From Bauldia sp. (GTDB taxonomy: Bacteria > Pseudomonadota > Alphaproteobacteria > Rhizobiales > Kaistiaceae), in assembly GCF_020442045.1 (NCBI RefSeq), contig NZ_JAGRLA010000017.1, forward strand, positions 1 through 34,395: a DNA stretch of 34,395 nucleotides, read 5' to 3'. This document shows positions 1 to 6,524 of the stretch, piece after piece. The notes below the pieces were generated by a model, which worked only from the letters and a program-made list of their open reading frames with translations, was not told the DNA's origin and did no database searches. The translations under genes were made by a program, and so were the position numbers. How positions within the stretch are numbered: the first letter of the stretch is position 1; each line of letters opens with the position of its first letter.

Positions 1-1
1 A

Positions 2-118
2 CAGGCCCAACGCTACGAATATCCGCTGCAACTGCGCCAGTCACTCCAGGAGACGGCGGCACGTCTTGTACAGGAGGCGCGTATCGCTCAATCAACGAGG
101 CCTATATCGGGCTCCTAG
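2..118 (+). CDS. C-terminal end of an unidentified protein (5' end outside window)
   Basis: An open frame runs from the window edge to a TAG at 116-118, giving 38 residues. The tail is rich in Gln, Arg, Leu and Ala (for example LQLRQSLQETAARLVQEAR), as in an amphipathic helix. It stops 10 bases before the repeated tRNA fragment at 129-173. Its place next to an attachment-like site would suit the last gene of a mobile element or of the flanking chromosome, but I recognise no family. It lacks the catalytic tail of a tyrosine recombinase. It could also be a chance open frame. Confidence 0.35.
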   Translation, partial: QAQRYEYPLQLRQSLQETAARLVQEARIAQSTRPISGS

Positions 119-128
119 ACTGCAATGA

Positions 129-173
129 TGGTAGCGGAGGAGGGACTTGAACCCCCGACACGCGGATTATGAT
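129..173. repeat. 45-bp direct repeat of the tRNA-Met 3' half (attachment-site-like)
   Basis: These 45 bases match 1331-1375 exactly: the CCA end, discriminator, T arm, variable loop and half the anticodon loop of the tRNA-Met gene, in the same orientation. Identity ends abruptly on both sides. A 3' tRNA fragment at one end and a complete tRNA gene at the other is the usual footprint of integration by a site-specific recombinase. Here the DNA between the copies is only about 1.2 kb and no integrase is visible. Confidence 0.85.
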
Positions 174-208
174 GATGGCTCTTAGGATAAAAAACCACGT
201 TAAAACAA

Positions 209-245
209 TCAGTTAGTAGACAAGCGGAAGAACAATCCGCGTGTC
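209..245 (+). pseudogene. Degenerate tRNA-Met-like sequence, inverted relative to the real gene
   Basis: Aligned with the sense strand of the tRNA-Met gene from the D loop to the variable loop, about 31 of 38 positions match, with one gap. The anticodon stem (GCGGA/TCCGC) and the 12 bases from 234 to 245 are intact. The anticodon loop is changed to AGAACAA, which lacks U33, and the D, T and acceptor stems do not pair. It therefore looks like a decayed tRNA copy, not a working gene. It lies just inside the repeat at 129-173 and points the opposite way. Confidence 0.55.
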
Positions 246-296
246 TGGTCTTCCTAATACATTGAAAAGAAACAGCTATCGGATTTGAGATTCAGA

Positions 297-315
297 TGAG
301 CCTATGCCGAGCCTA
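297..315. repeat. 19-bp direct repeat, left copy (partner 1277-1295)
   Basis: TGAGCCTATGCCGAGCCTA occurs here and again at 1277-1295 in the same orientation. It contains an internal GAGCCT repeat. The left copy runs straight into an inverted repeat (316-324 / 333-341, one G-T pair, 8-base loop). Both copies lie inside the tRNA-fragment repeats and bracket the two low-GC genes. They may be recombinase or arm-type sites, or a duplication made during an earlier insertion. Confidence 0.7.
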
Positions 316-381
316 ATATCCACACCTTAGATTGTGGGTATCGTCGACTCGTCCTATAATTGAGCTAGGCAAGTACGCGTT

Positions 382-402
382 GTACTTTAACAACTGGGTA
401 GG
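382..402 (+). repeat. Imperfect 21-bp inverted repeat, left arm (partner 749-769)
   Basis: Positions 388-402 (TAACAACTGGGTAGG) are the exact reverse complement of 749-763. With two C/T differences the match extends to 21 bases (382-402 / 749-769). The right arm covers the last codons and stop of the minus-strand gene at 750-1247. Read in the same frame, the left arm encodes the same ending, TLTTG-stop. The two arms enclose the 87-aa gene at 474-737. Confidence 0.65.
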
Positions 403-407
403 ACGAA

Positions 408-449
408 CGAACCGTCTTATTGACGGGGGAGAGTAGCCTTGACGGTTCG
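408..449 (+). promoter_or_regulatory. Inverted repeat (possible operator or hairpin) upstream of the 87-aa gene
   Basis: CGAACCGTC (408-416) and GACGGTTCG (441-449) form a perfect 9-bp inverted repeat around a 24-base loop. It ends 24 bases before the ATG at 474. It could be an operator for a dimeric regulator or a leader hairpin. No T-run follows, so it is not an intrinsic terminator. Confidence 0.35.
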
Positions 450-473
450 CTCCCCTCTTAATGATAGCTACTT

Positions 474-737
474 ATGAAACGATTGAGTCAAAAAGACATT
501 GAAAACCTTTCTTTCAAGGAGAGTTACCGTGATCGAAAATCACGCGTAGAACACATCTACAATGAGATAAACACGCTGGGTCTCAACGACACACTGTTTA
601 TCGAGAAGGAGGAGTGGGTGTTGAAGAATCAACCAAGCATATATGCGTTTCCTTCGCGCATAAGAACCGGCGGTAGAAATTACAAAGTTAGAGCATTAGC
701 AAACGATAGCGGTTTCGTCGTGACGCGCACAGCGTAG
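474..737 (+). CDS. Small hypothetical protein of accessory type
   Basis: This codes for 87 residues, charged and Lys/Asn/Glu-rich, with visibly lower GC and different codon use from the surrounding chromosome. No signal peptide, membrane segment or motif is recognisable. The N-terminal part (about 1-50) looks helical (KDIENLSFKESYRDRKSRVE). The C-terminal part holds a basic patch, RIRTGGRNYKVR, that could be a beta strand or a nucleic-acid contact. No strong ribosome binding site precedes the ATG. It is convergent with the gene at 750-1247 (12 bases apart) and lies between the arms of the 382-402 / 749-769 inverted repeat. The composition suggests horizontal transfer. Function unknown. Confidence 0.55.
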   Translation: MKRLSQKDIENLSFKESYRDRKSRVEHIYNEINTLGLNDTLFIEKEEWVLKNQPSIYAFPSRIRTGGRNYKVRALANDSGFVVTRTA

Positions 738-749
738 TCAGCCACCGCC

Positions 750-1247
750 CTACCCAGTTGTTAGAGTGCCATCTTCCCCTTCGGGAATGATTGCCGCGAG
801 ACCGTCCTCAACATCTAATCCGTAGGACGCGGCGAGTTTCGCAACGTGTACTCCAAATACGCCACGCATCTCACCTAGCGCGCCATTGAAGACCCAACTC
901 GCCCAGTGCCCGCGTTCCGCACCGTAGGCGACTGTTTCGCTTCGTTCCCCGACCGTGTTGAGGAACTTTCGACAGGCGGCACGCATCGCTCGGATCGTCT
1001 CGCTTATTTCGCTCTGCTCTCCGATTTGCGACAACTCTCCGGTCAGGAAGCGACGTATCTCAAGAACCGAATCGACGCAGTGATGGGGAATCTCCATCTC
1101 TGACGGGACATACAGAACCCGCCGGTCTTCGAGGAATGTCACGATCCTCCTGGCGACAGTCACGTCCGCTTGAGGCGGATTCCACGAAACGCCAAATATC
1201 GGACTGCTCAGACCGGTGATGCGGGAGAGGACTTCTTTGAACCTCAT
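750..1247 (-). CDS. DUF6650-like hypothetical protein
   Basis: This codes for 165 residues. The N-terminal half matches a family I recall as DUF6650: a start like MRFKEVLSRITGLSSPIFGV, then WNPP, VARRIVTFLEDRRVLY, a PHHCVDSVLEIRRFL segment, and later IRAMRAACRKFLN. The family is found scattered in bacteria as a small soluble protein of unknown function. I cannot confirm the family name without a profile search. There is no signal peptide or membrane segment, and the protein is full length for such a family. It is the largest gene inside the tRNA-Met-bounded segment and is convergent with the 87-aa gene. Its last codons form one arm of the inverted repeat. GC is lower than in the chromosome, so it is probably a transferred cargo gene. 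Confidence 0.75.
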   Translation of the reverse strand: MRFKEVLSRITGLSSPIFGVSWNPPQADVTVARRIVTFLEDRRVLYVPSEMEIPHHCVDSVLEIRRFLTGELSQIGEQSEISETIRAMRAACRKFLNTVGERSETVAYGAERGHWASWVFNGALGEMRGVFGVHVAKLAASYGLDVEDGLAAIIPEGEDGTLTTG

Positions 1248-1276
1248 TTGCCACCCCCTGTTTTGCCCGAATTTTC

Positions 1277-1295
1277 TGAGCCTATGCCGAGCCTA
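1277..1295. repeat. 19-bp direct repeat, right copy (partner 297-315)
   Basis: This is an exact copy of 297-315. It lies 35 bases from the CCA end of the tRNA-Met gene and 29 bases upstream of the start of the minus-strand gene at 750-1247, so it could also sit in that gene's promoter region. Confidence 0.7.
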
Positions 1296-1330
1296 GCGCC
1301 AACAAAAACCAGCTAACTCATTGAAATATT

Positions 1331-1407
1331 TGGTAGCGGAGGAGGGACTTGAACCCCCGACACGCGGATTATGATTCCGCTGCTCTAACCAACTGAGCTA
1401 CTCCGCC
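1331..1407 (-). tRNA. tRNA-Met (CAU, elongator type)
   Basis: This is a 77-base cloverleaf on the minus strand. The acceptor GGCGGAG pairs with CTCCGCT (first pair G-U), followed by discriminator A and an encoded CCA. The D arm is GCTC/GAGC. The anticodon stem GCGGA/TCCGC carries the loop ATCATAA with anticodon CAT. The T stem GGGGG/CCCTC carries the loop TTCAAGT. The mispaired 5' end and missing GGG/CCC anticodon stem exclude initiator tRNA. A lysidine-modified tRNA-Ile with the same anticodon cannot be excluded from sequence alone. The gene's 3' half is duplicated at 129-173, marking it as an integration target. Confidence 0.95.
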
Positions 1408-1433
1408 AGGGCCCGTCTGCCGGGCGCCGCCGC

Positions 1434-1462
1434 ATATAAGGAGCGGGGCCGAATCCTGTCAA
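1434..1462 (-). promoter_or_regulatory. Promoter of the tRNA-Met gene
   Basis: On the minus strand TTGACA (1462-1457) and TTATAT (1439-1434) are separated by exactly 17 bases. This predicts a transcript starting about 20 bases before the tRNA 5' end at 1407. The short leader contains a GC-rich inverted repeat (1411-1415 / 1421-1425). Confidence 0.75.
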
Positions 1463-1594
1463 GCAAGGCGGTTCGCAATCGGCTTGGATTTGGCGAAAGG
1501 CGCCCCGGTGCCGGCCGGATTTCGGCACCTCTCCGGGATTCGGGTCGCGGGACCGGCGATTGGGCCGATCCCGCCACAACGGATCACGGTCGGG

Positions 1595-2032
1595 CTAGTA
1601 GCAGGACAGGACCCAATCGCATGCGAAGGGATCGCTGATGTCATAGCCGCAGGTCTGGACCCAGTCGCAGTTGCGCTCCCCGCTCCGCATCGAACCGCCG
1701 GTCTTCACCGCCGCGATCTTGTCGAGAAGGTACTGGTCGTCGCCGGCGAGTGCCTTGGCTTCTCCGAGGATCGTCGAGACGTCATAGGCCTTGCTGGCAT
1801 TGTCCGGCCCGCTGACGGCGCCGAGACTGGCCAGGATTTCCGCTCCGACCAGCATCATCATCGGGTTCTTCTCGGCCCGGCCGAGAGCAACAATCCCGGT
1901 GCCGACCTTCACCTTGGTCTGAAGCTCGGCGGCCTGCTGGGCGGTTGGCTGCATGGCGTCCTGGGCGTAGCCGGCCCCGGTCAGGCACGCCAGTGCGACC
2001 GCGCCCGCGGCCAGCGATGTAAGAATCTTCAT
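1595..2032 (-). CDS. Exported hypothetical protein with a Cys-rich C-terminus
   Basis: This codes for 145 residues. The start at 2032 is chosen because AGGAGG lies 7 bases upstream; an in-frame ATG at 2038 is too close to that site. Residues 1-23 form a Sec signal peptide (MKIL, hydrophobic [12 protein letters not shown] core, AYA-type cleavage site). The mature part is Ala-rich and probably helical, with a [19 protein letters not shown] segment. It ends in a distinct tail with four cysteines (CDWVQTC and CDWVLSC), likely to form disulfides in the periplasm. The CDWVxxC unit occurs twice, suggesting a small repeat. It is transcribed alone, upstream of the tRNA. Function unknown. Confidence 0.8.
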   Translation of the reverse strand: MKILTSLAAGAVALACLTGAGYAQDAMQPTAQQAAELQTKVKVGTGIVALGRAEKNPMMMLVGAEILASLGAVSGPDNASKAYDVSTILGEAKALAGDDQYLLDKIAAVKTGGSMRSGERNCDWVQTCGYDISDPFACDWVLSCY

Positions 2033-2053
2033 GGTCATTCCTCCTTGAATCAA

Positions 2054-2535
2054 CGGGAGATCGCGCCTCGCGCCCTGCGCCAGCGGCGACCCGGGTTCAA
2101 TTACGCAGGACGAGTGATGTATTTACAACCGCTCCGTGTCCTCAAGGCGCTCACTTTTTGACGAGGATGGGATGGCTCTGCGACCGAGTCGTGGCACGCC
2201 TCCGCCGGCACAGGGGCCTGCGCGGTCGCGGGGATGTCGCCCGGCGCGACCGGCAGGAGCCGGGACGCATCGGCCTGGCTGGCGACCGGCATCCCTGTTC
2301 CATCGCGGCGCCGCTGGACGCCGTGAAGCGAGCGATTCCCCGTCGCCAGGGCAGGAGTCGCGGCGCGGCGGGCGCGAACTGTCTTCAGGCACGGCCGGCC
2401 GGATCCAGGAAATCGAGCCTATTCAATGGCTTATTGGCGCAATCGCGGGATGTTTCGCCAATTCGTCATTTTTCAACGTCATTTCGCCACGATCGCGCTA
2501 AGACAGGGCCCGCCAGACGGCAGACGAGGAATCTG
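2054..2535. other. Intergenic region upstream of glmM, no convincing gene
   Basis: About 480 bases separate the exported protein gene and glmM. Open frames on both strands here are Arg/Pro/Ala-rich and lack ribosome binding sites, as expected for chance frames in GC-rich DNA. The part from 2405 to 2500 is less GC-rich and contains a 7-bp inverted repeat, ATTGGCG (2433-2439) / CGCCAAT (2456-2462), possibly an operator in the glmM promoter region. I see no clear -10/-35 pair. Confidence 0.5.
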
Positions 2536-3879
2536 ATGGCGAAATATTTCGGCACTGACGGGATTCGTGGCCGGGCCAATCGGCCGCCGATCACGCCGGA
2601 GATCGCGATGAAGGTCGGCATGGCCGCCGGCATCGTGTTCAGGAATGGCGATCATCGCCACCGGGTGGTGATCGGCAAGGACACGCGGTTGTCGAGCTAC
2701 ATGATCGAGAACGCGCTGACCGCCGGCTTCCTGTCGGTCGGCATCGACGTCCTGCTGACCGGGCCGGTTCCCACGCCGGGCATTGCCATGCTCACCCGGT
2801 CGATGCGCTGCGATCTCGGTGTCATGATTTCCGCCTCCCACAATCCTTTCGATGACAACGGCATCAAGCTGTTCGGACCGGACGGCGCCAAGCTGTCGGA
2901 TGAGACCGAGGCGGAAATCGAGGCGCTGATCGATGCCGACCTCGACGACCGGCTCGCGGCGCCGGATGCGCTCGGCCGCGCCAGGCGCATCGACGGCGTC
3001 AGCGATCGCTATATCGAATACGCCAAGCGCACCCTGCCGCGTTCGCTGTCCCTGGAGGGCATGCGGGTGGTCATCGACTGCGCCAACGGCGCCGGCTACC
3101 GGGTCGCGCCGGACGCGCTTTGGGAGCTTGGCGCCGAGGTGGTTTCGCTCGGGGTGGAGCCCGACGGCTTCAACATCAACCGCGAAGTCGGATCGACCGC
3201 GCCGGAAACGCTCGCCGCGAAGGTCCGCGAGGTGCGCGCCGATATCGGTATCGCCCTCGATGGCGACGCCGATCGCGCGGTGGTCGTCGACGAACACGGC
3301 CAACTGATCGACGGTGACCAGATCATGGCCGCGATCGCCACCTCCTGGGCGGACCAGGGCCTCCTGTCGAAGCCCGGCATCGTGGTGACGGTGATGTCGA
3401 ATCTCGGTCTCGAGCGCTACCTTGCCGGCAAGGGTCTCGGCCTCGTCCGGACGTCGGTCGGCGACCGCCATGTCGCCGAGGCGATGCGCCTCGAGGGCTA
3501 TAATCTCGGCGGCGAGCAGTCGGGCCACATCATCCTGTCCGACTATACGACGACGGGCGACGGCCTCGTCGCGGCGCTGCAGCTGCTTGCCGTCGTTCGC
3601 AATCTCGGCAAGCCGGTCAGCGAGGTCTGCCATTTGTTCGAGCCGCTGCCGCAGGTTCTCAGGAGCGTGCGCACCGGCGGCAAGCGCCCTCTCGAAAACG
3701 GCGCCGTCCGCCAGATGATCGCGGATCTCAATGCGAGCCTCGGCGATAATGGCCGGATTCTCGTCCGTGCCTCCGGTACCGAGCCGGTCATCCGGGTGAT
3801 GGCCGAGGGCGACGACTCGCAGGTGATCTCGGCCATCGTCGACGACCTGGTCGCCGCGCTCAGCGAAGCCGCCGCCTAG
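2536..3879 (+). CDS. glmM: Phosphoglucosamine mutase
   Basis: GlmM converts glucosamine-6-phosphate to glucosamine-1-phosphate for UDP-GlcNAc, peptidoglycan and lipid A synthesis in the cytoplasm. The protein has 447 residues, the usual length. All alpha-D-phosphohexomutase motifs are present: GTDGIRG near the N-terminus, the phosphoserine loop SASHNP with Ser101 as the phosphorylated residue, the metal loop DGDADR (242-247), the sugar-binding loop GEQSGH (326-331) and the phosphate-binding loop RASGTEP (411-417). The ATG at 2536 is chosen over longer frames because the family starts at [12 protein letters not shown] and GAGGA lies just upstream. The gene lies 20 bases before two sulfotransferase genes on the same strand, so they may be co-transcribed. 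No ftsH lies directly upstream, although that is its common neighbour in proteobacteria. Confidence 0.97.
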   Translation: MAKYFGTDGIRGRANRPPITPEIAMKVGMAAGIVFRNGDHRHRVVIGKDTRLSSYMIENALTAGFLSVGIDVLLTGPVPTPGIAMLTRSMRCDLGVMISASHNPFDDNGIKLFGPDGAKLSDETEAEIEALIDADLDDRLAAPDALGRARRIDGVSDRYIEYAKRTLPRSLSLEGMRVVIDCANGAGYRVAPDALWELGAEVVSLGVEPDGFNINREVGSTAPETLAAKVREVRADIGIALDGDADRAVVVDEHGQLIDGDQIMAAIATSWADQGLLSKPGIVVTVMSNLGLERYLAGKGLGLVRTSVGDRHVAEAMRLEGYNLGGEQSGHIILSDYTTTGDGLVAALQLLAVVRNLGKPVSEVCHLFEPLPQVLRSVRTGGKRPLENGAVRQMIADLNASLGDNGRILVRASGTEPVIRVMAEGDDSQVISAIVDDLVAALSEAAA

Positions 3880-3899
3880 ATGAAGGGGCGAGGCACGGG

Positions 3900-4769
3900 A
3901 TGATCGCAGTCGATCCAGCCAATCCGCGGGGCATCGTATGGATCGCCTCCTATCCGAAGTCCGGCAATACCTGGGTGCGGGTGTTCATACACCACCTGTT
4001 GCGGATGGCGGCCGGCAAGCCGCTTGAGGAGCATGATATCGACGAGCTCCACCGGACCAGCCGCAGCGCGGCGGGCCGCATCGACCTCTACGAGCGTTTC
4101 CTCGGCAAGCCCGTCGAATCCGCAAACCCGAAGGAGCTCGCCGAGGTCCGGCTGCAGGTGCAGCAGGCGATCGCCGAAGAGGCCGAGGGCATCGTCTTCG
4201 CCAAGACCCATTCGTTTCTTGGCCGGATATTCGACTATCCGATGATCAATCGCGCCTATTCGGCCGGCGGCGTCTACATCGTCCGCAACCCGCTCGACGT
4301 CGTGATCTCGCTGTCCCACCACCTCGATGTCCCGATCGACAAGGCCATCCGCTCGCTCGGCGCGAGCCTCAACTCCCCGATAACGATCGAGACCACCGCG
4401 CAGGAGATCTGGGGCTCGTGGACGGAGAATGTCGCGACCTGGACGGCTGATCCCAATCCCGCGGTCCACGTCGTACGCTACGAGGATCTCGTCGCCGATC
4501 CGCGTGGCCGTTTCGACGAGATGGTCGAACACCTTCGCCTCGACGTCACGCCGGAGCAGATCGGCGAAGCCGTGGCGCTCGCTTCCTTCGACCGGATGCG
4601 CGCCGCCGAGGAAAGGGGAGGTTTCGTCGAGCGTCCGGATCACGCCGAGCATTTCTTCCGGGAAGGTCGGGCCGGCCAGTGGCGCGAGGTCCTCACTCCC
4701 GAACAGATCGAGCGCATCGTTCAGGATCACGGCGAGCAGATGGCCCGTTTCGGCTATCTCCCGAACTGA
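3900..4769 (+). CDS. Sulfotransferase family protein, copy 1
   Basis: This codes for 289 residues. It is a PAPS-dependent sulfotransferase of the cytosolic SULT-like fold, moving a sulfuryl group to a hydroxyl or amino group of an unknown acceptor. The 5'-phosphosulfate loop YPKSGNTW lies at 18-25 with the usual Lys20. The candidate catalytic histidine is in KTH (102-104). The 3'-phosphate motif is RNPLD (129-133). The C-terminal GxxGxW motif begins at 256 (GRAGQW). There is no signal peptide or membrane segment. It starts 20 bases after glmM and is followed 33 bases later by a paralogue of the same length. Nearby amino-sugar genes suggest a sugar or glycolipid acceptor, but that is inference only. 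Confidence 0.9.
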   Translation: MIAVDPANPRGIVWIASYPKSGNTWVRVFIHHLLRMAAGKPLEEHDIDELHRTSRSAAGRIDLYERFLGKPVESANPKELAEVRLQVQQAIAEEAEGIVFAKTHSFLGRIFDYPMINRAYSAGGVYIVRNPLDVVISLSHHLDVPIDKAIRSLGASLNSPITIETTAQEIWGSWTENVATWTADPNPAVHVVRYEDLVADPRGRFDEMVEHLRLDVTPEQIGEAVALASFDRMRAAEERGGFVERPDHAEHFFREGRAGQWREVLTPEQIERIVQDHGEQMARFGYLPN

Positions 4770-4802
4770 CCGGCCGCGCGCGGCAACCACCACGGAAATC
4801 CG

Positions 4803-5681
4803 ATGATCAATCTCAGCAAGACACGGCCGCGCGGCATCATCTGGCTCGCCTCCTATCCGCGATCCGGCATGACCTGGGTGCAGGCCTTCATCTATGGCCT
4901 GGTCAAGACGCTCAGCGATCCCGATTTCGAAGAGCTCTACATCGAGCGGATCGGCGATTTCTCCGACTCCGAACACAGCGCCGGGCAGTACAAGTCGCAT
5001 CTCGGCAAGCCGGCCTTCCGCGCCACGCCGGCCGAGATCGCCGCGGTGCGGCCAAAGGTACAGGCCGACATCGCGGCGCGGTGGAAGCGGCCGGTCTTCG
5101 TCGGCACCCACAACGCCAATGCCATCGATTACGGCTACCCGCTGGTCAACCTGTCGGTCAGCGCCGGTGCCGTCTACCTCCTGCGCAATCCCCTCGACGT
5201 TGCCGTTTCCCTCGCCCATTTCCGGGGCCTGTCCATCGACCAGGCGATCGAGGAGATGGCGGTGTCGGGCTTCGCCATCGCCCCCGATCGCGAGAATGTC
5301 CGCGTCGTCGCCGCTTCCTGGTCGGAAAACGTCCGGAGCTGGACCGAGCACCCGCACCCCGTCATGCTGGTGACGCGCTACGAGGACCTGGCGGAGAAGC
5401 CGGCCGAGAGCTTCCGCGCCATCGCCCGCCATCTCTTGATGACGCCATCCGACGAGCAGCTCGGGAAGGTGATCGCGATGGCCGCCTTCGACAGGTTGAG
5501 GGAGCAGGAAGCGGCCGATGGCTTCGCCGGCAGGCCGGAGACCTCGGCCGAGCCCTTCTTCCGGGTTGGCCAGCCGGGTCGGTGGCGCGATGTCCTGACG
5601 CCGTCCCAGGTCGATCGGGTGGTCTCGGCGCACCGCCCGATGATGAAGAAGTTCGGCTACCTGCCGGAAGGAACGGCTTAG
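4803..5681 (+). CDS. Sulfotransferase family protein, copy 2
   Basis: This codes for 292 residues and is clearly paralogous to the gene at 3900-4769 along its whole length (shared RGIxWxASYP start, RNPLDV block, and FFRxGxxGxWR...LTP end). The PAPS loop reads YPRSGMTW (18-25), so the usual Lys is Arg20. The candidate base is in GTH (101-103) where copy 1 has KTH. The 3'-phosphate motif is RNPLD (128-132), and GQPGRW lies near the C-terminus. These changes fall next to the cofactor, so the copy may have different kinetics or specificity, or may be partly inactive. It is convergent with cutC, three bases away, and no terminator is visible between them. Confidence 0.9.
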   Translation: MINLSKTRPRGIIWLASYPRSGMTWVQAFIYGLVKTLSDPDFEELYIERIGDFSDSEHSAGQYKSHLGKPAFRATPAEIAAVRPKVQADIAARWKRPVFVGTHNANAIDYGYPLVNLSVSAGAVYLLRNPLDVAVSLAHFRGLSIDQAIEEMAVSGFAIAPDRENVRVVAASWSENVRSWTEHPHPVMLVTRYEDLAEKPAESFRAIARHLLMTPSDEQLGKVIAMAAFDRLREQEAADGFAGRPETSAEPFFRVGQPGRWRDVLTPSQVDRVVSAHRPMMKKFGYLPEGTA

Positions 5682-5684
5682 CCT

Positions 5685-6437
5685 CTACCCCGACGCCTTG
5701 TTCGCCGCGGCGATGATCGAGGCGACCGGCTGGACATGCGTGTCGAGCCGGTCATATTCCGGCGGCCGCAGCTCCCCGCCCATATAGACGTCGCCGCGGC
5801 GGAAGCGCATGGCGCTCGGCGTCGGCGTCAGGGCCGCGAAGTGGTACTCGCGCGCGCCGGTGGTCCCGACCACGCGGGCGGCTGTCCGTTCGGTGATGCC
5901 GCCGGGCATGACGATGATGCGGTCACCGGCGGCCTTGACCAGGTCGCGGACCAGCTCGGCGCCTTCCAGAACGGTCGGTGCCTGGCCGGTGGTGAGCACC
6001 CGATCGACGCCGAGCTCGATCAGCGTCTCCAGCGCCGCCATCGGATCCGGTGTCATGTCGAAGGCGCGATGGAAGGTGATCGACGCGGGCCGCGCGCGGT
6101 CGATCAGGCGCTTGGTCACCGCGACGTCGATATTGCCGTCGGGGTCGAGGGCGCCGAAGACGAAGCCGTCGACGCCGGCCGACTTGATCGTGGCGATGTC
6201 GGTCTCCATCGCCACCAGTTCCTCGACGCCGTAGAGGAAGTCGCCGCCGCGCGGCCGGATGATCACGTGGATGCCGATATTCTGGATCTCGCGGGCGACG
6301 AGGATCGTCCCGAGGCTCGGTGTCGTTCCGCCTTCGATCAGCCCGGCGCAGAGCTCGACCCGCGCCGCGCCCGCGTCGCGGGCGGCGACGATGCCGCGGA
6401 TCGAATCGACGCAAATCTCAAACCTGATGTCGCTCAC
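5685..6437 (-). CDS. cutC: CutC family protein
   Basis: This codes for 250 residues in one TIM-barrel domain. Family signatures are FEICVDS and GAARVELCAGL.GGTTPS at the N-terminus, IRPRGGDF, GFVFGALDPDG, ITFHRAFD and VLTTGQ in order. CutC was linked to copper tolerance in E. coli, but the biochemical role is unproven. The start is a GTG at 6437 with AGGTGG upstream; no ATG fits. It is the last gene of a minus-strand series: kinase (7574-8455), SIS deaminase (6525-7577), then cutC after 87 bases. That placement with amino-sugar genes hints at a metabolic role here, though this is inference. Confidence 0.93.
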   Translation of the reverse strand: MSDIRFEICVDSIRGIVAARDAGAARVELCAGLIEGGTTPSLGTILVAREIQNIGIHVIIRPRGGDFLYGVEELVAMETDIATIKSAGVDGFVFGALDPDGNIDVAVTKRLIDRARPASITFHRAFDMTPDPMAALETLIELGVDRVLTTGQAPTVLEGAELVRDLVKAAGDRIIVMPGGITERTAARVVGTTGAREYHFAALTPTPSAMRFRRGDVYMGGELRPPEYDRLDTHVQPVASIIAAANKASG

Positions 6438-6524
6438 CGACTGACCACCTTTCTCGTTCGGAATCCGCGCGCCTGACTTTCTGGACCGGATGGCCGGCGG
6501 TGCGCAACACCGGATGTCGCGGCG

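Noticed and set aside
382..402. TAACAAC-type sequence resembling the end of an integron attC site
   Set aside because: The matching arm is 350 bases away with a gene between. attC sites pair over 60-130 bases, and no integrase gene is present.
408..449. The 9-bp inverted repeat as an intrinsic terminator
   Set aside because: The loop is 24 bases long and no run of T follows. It lies upstream of a gene, so an operator or leader hairpin is more likely.
2101..2392. Minus-strand open frames upstream of glmM that could be a small Pro/Ala-rich protein
   Set aside because: There is no ribosome binding site and no recognisable domain, and overlapping frames of equal length exist on both strands.
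3876..5633. A 585-codon open frame on the minus strand across both sulfotransferase genes
   Set aside because: It is an antisense shadow in GC-rich DNA. It is Arg/Gly/Asp-rich with no family motif, while the plus strand carries two clear sulfotransferases.
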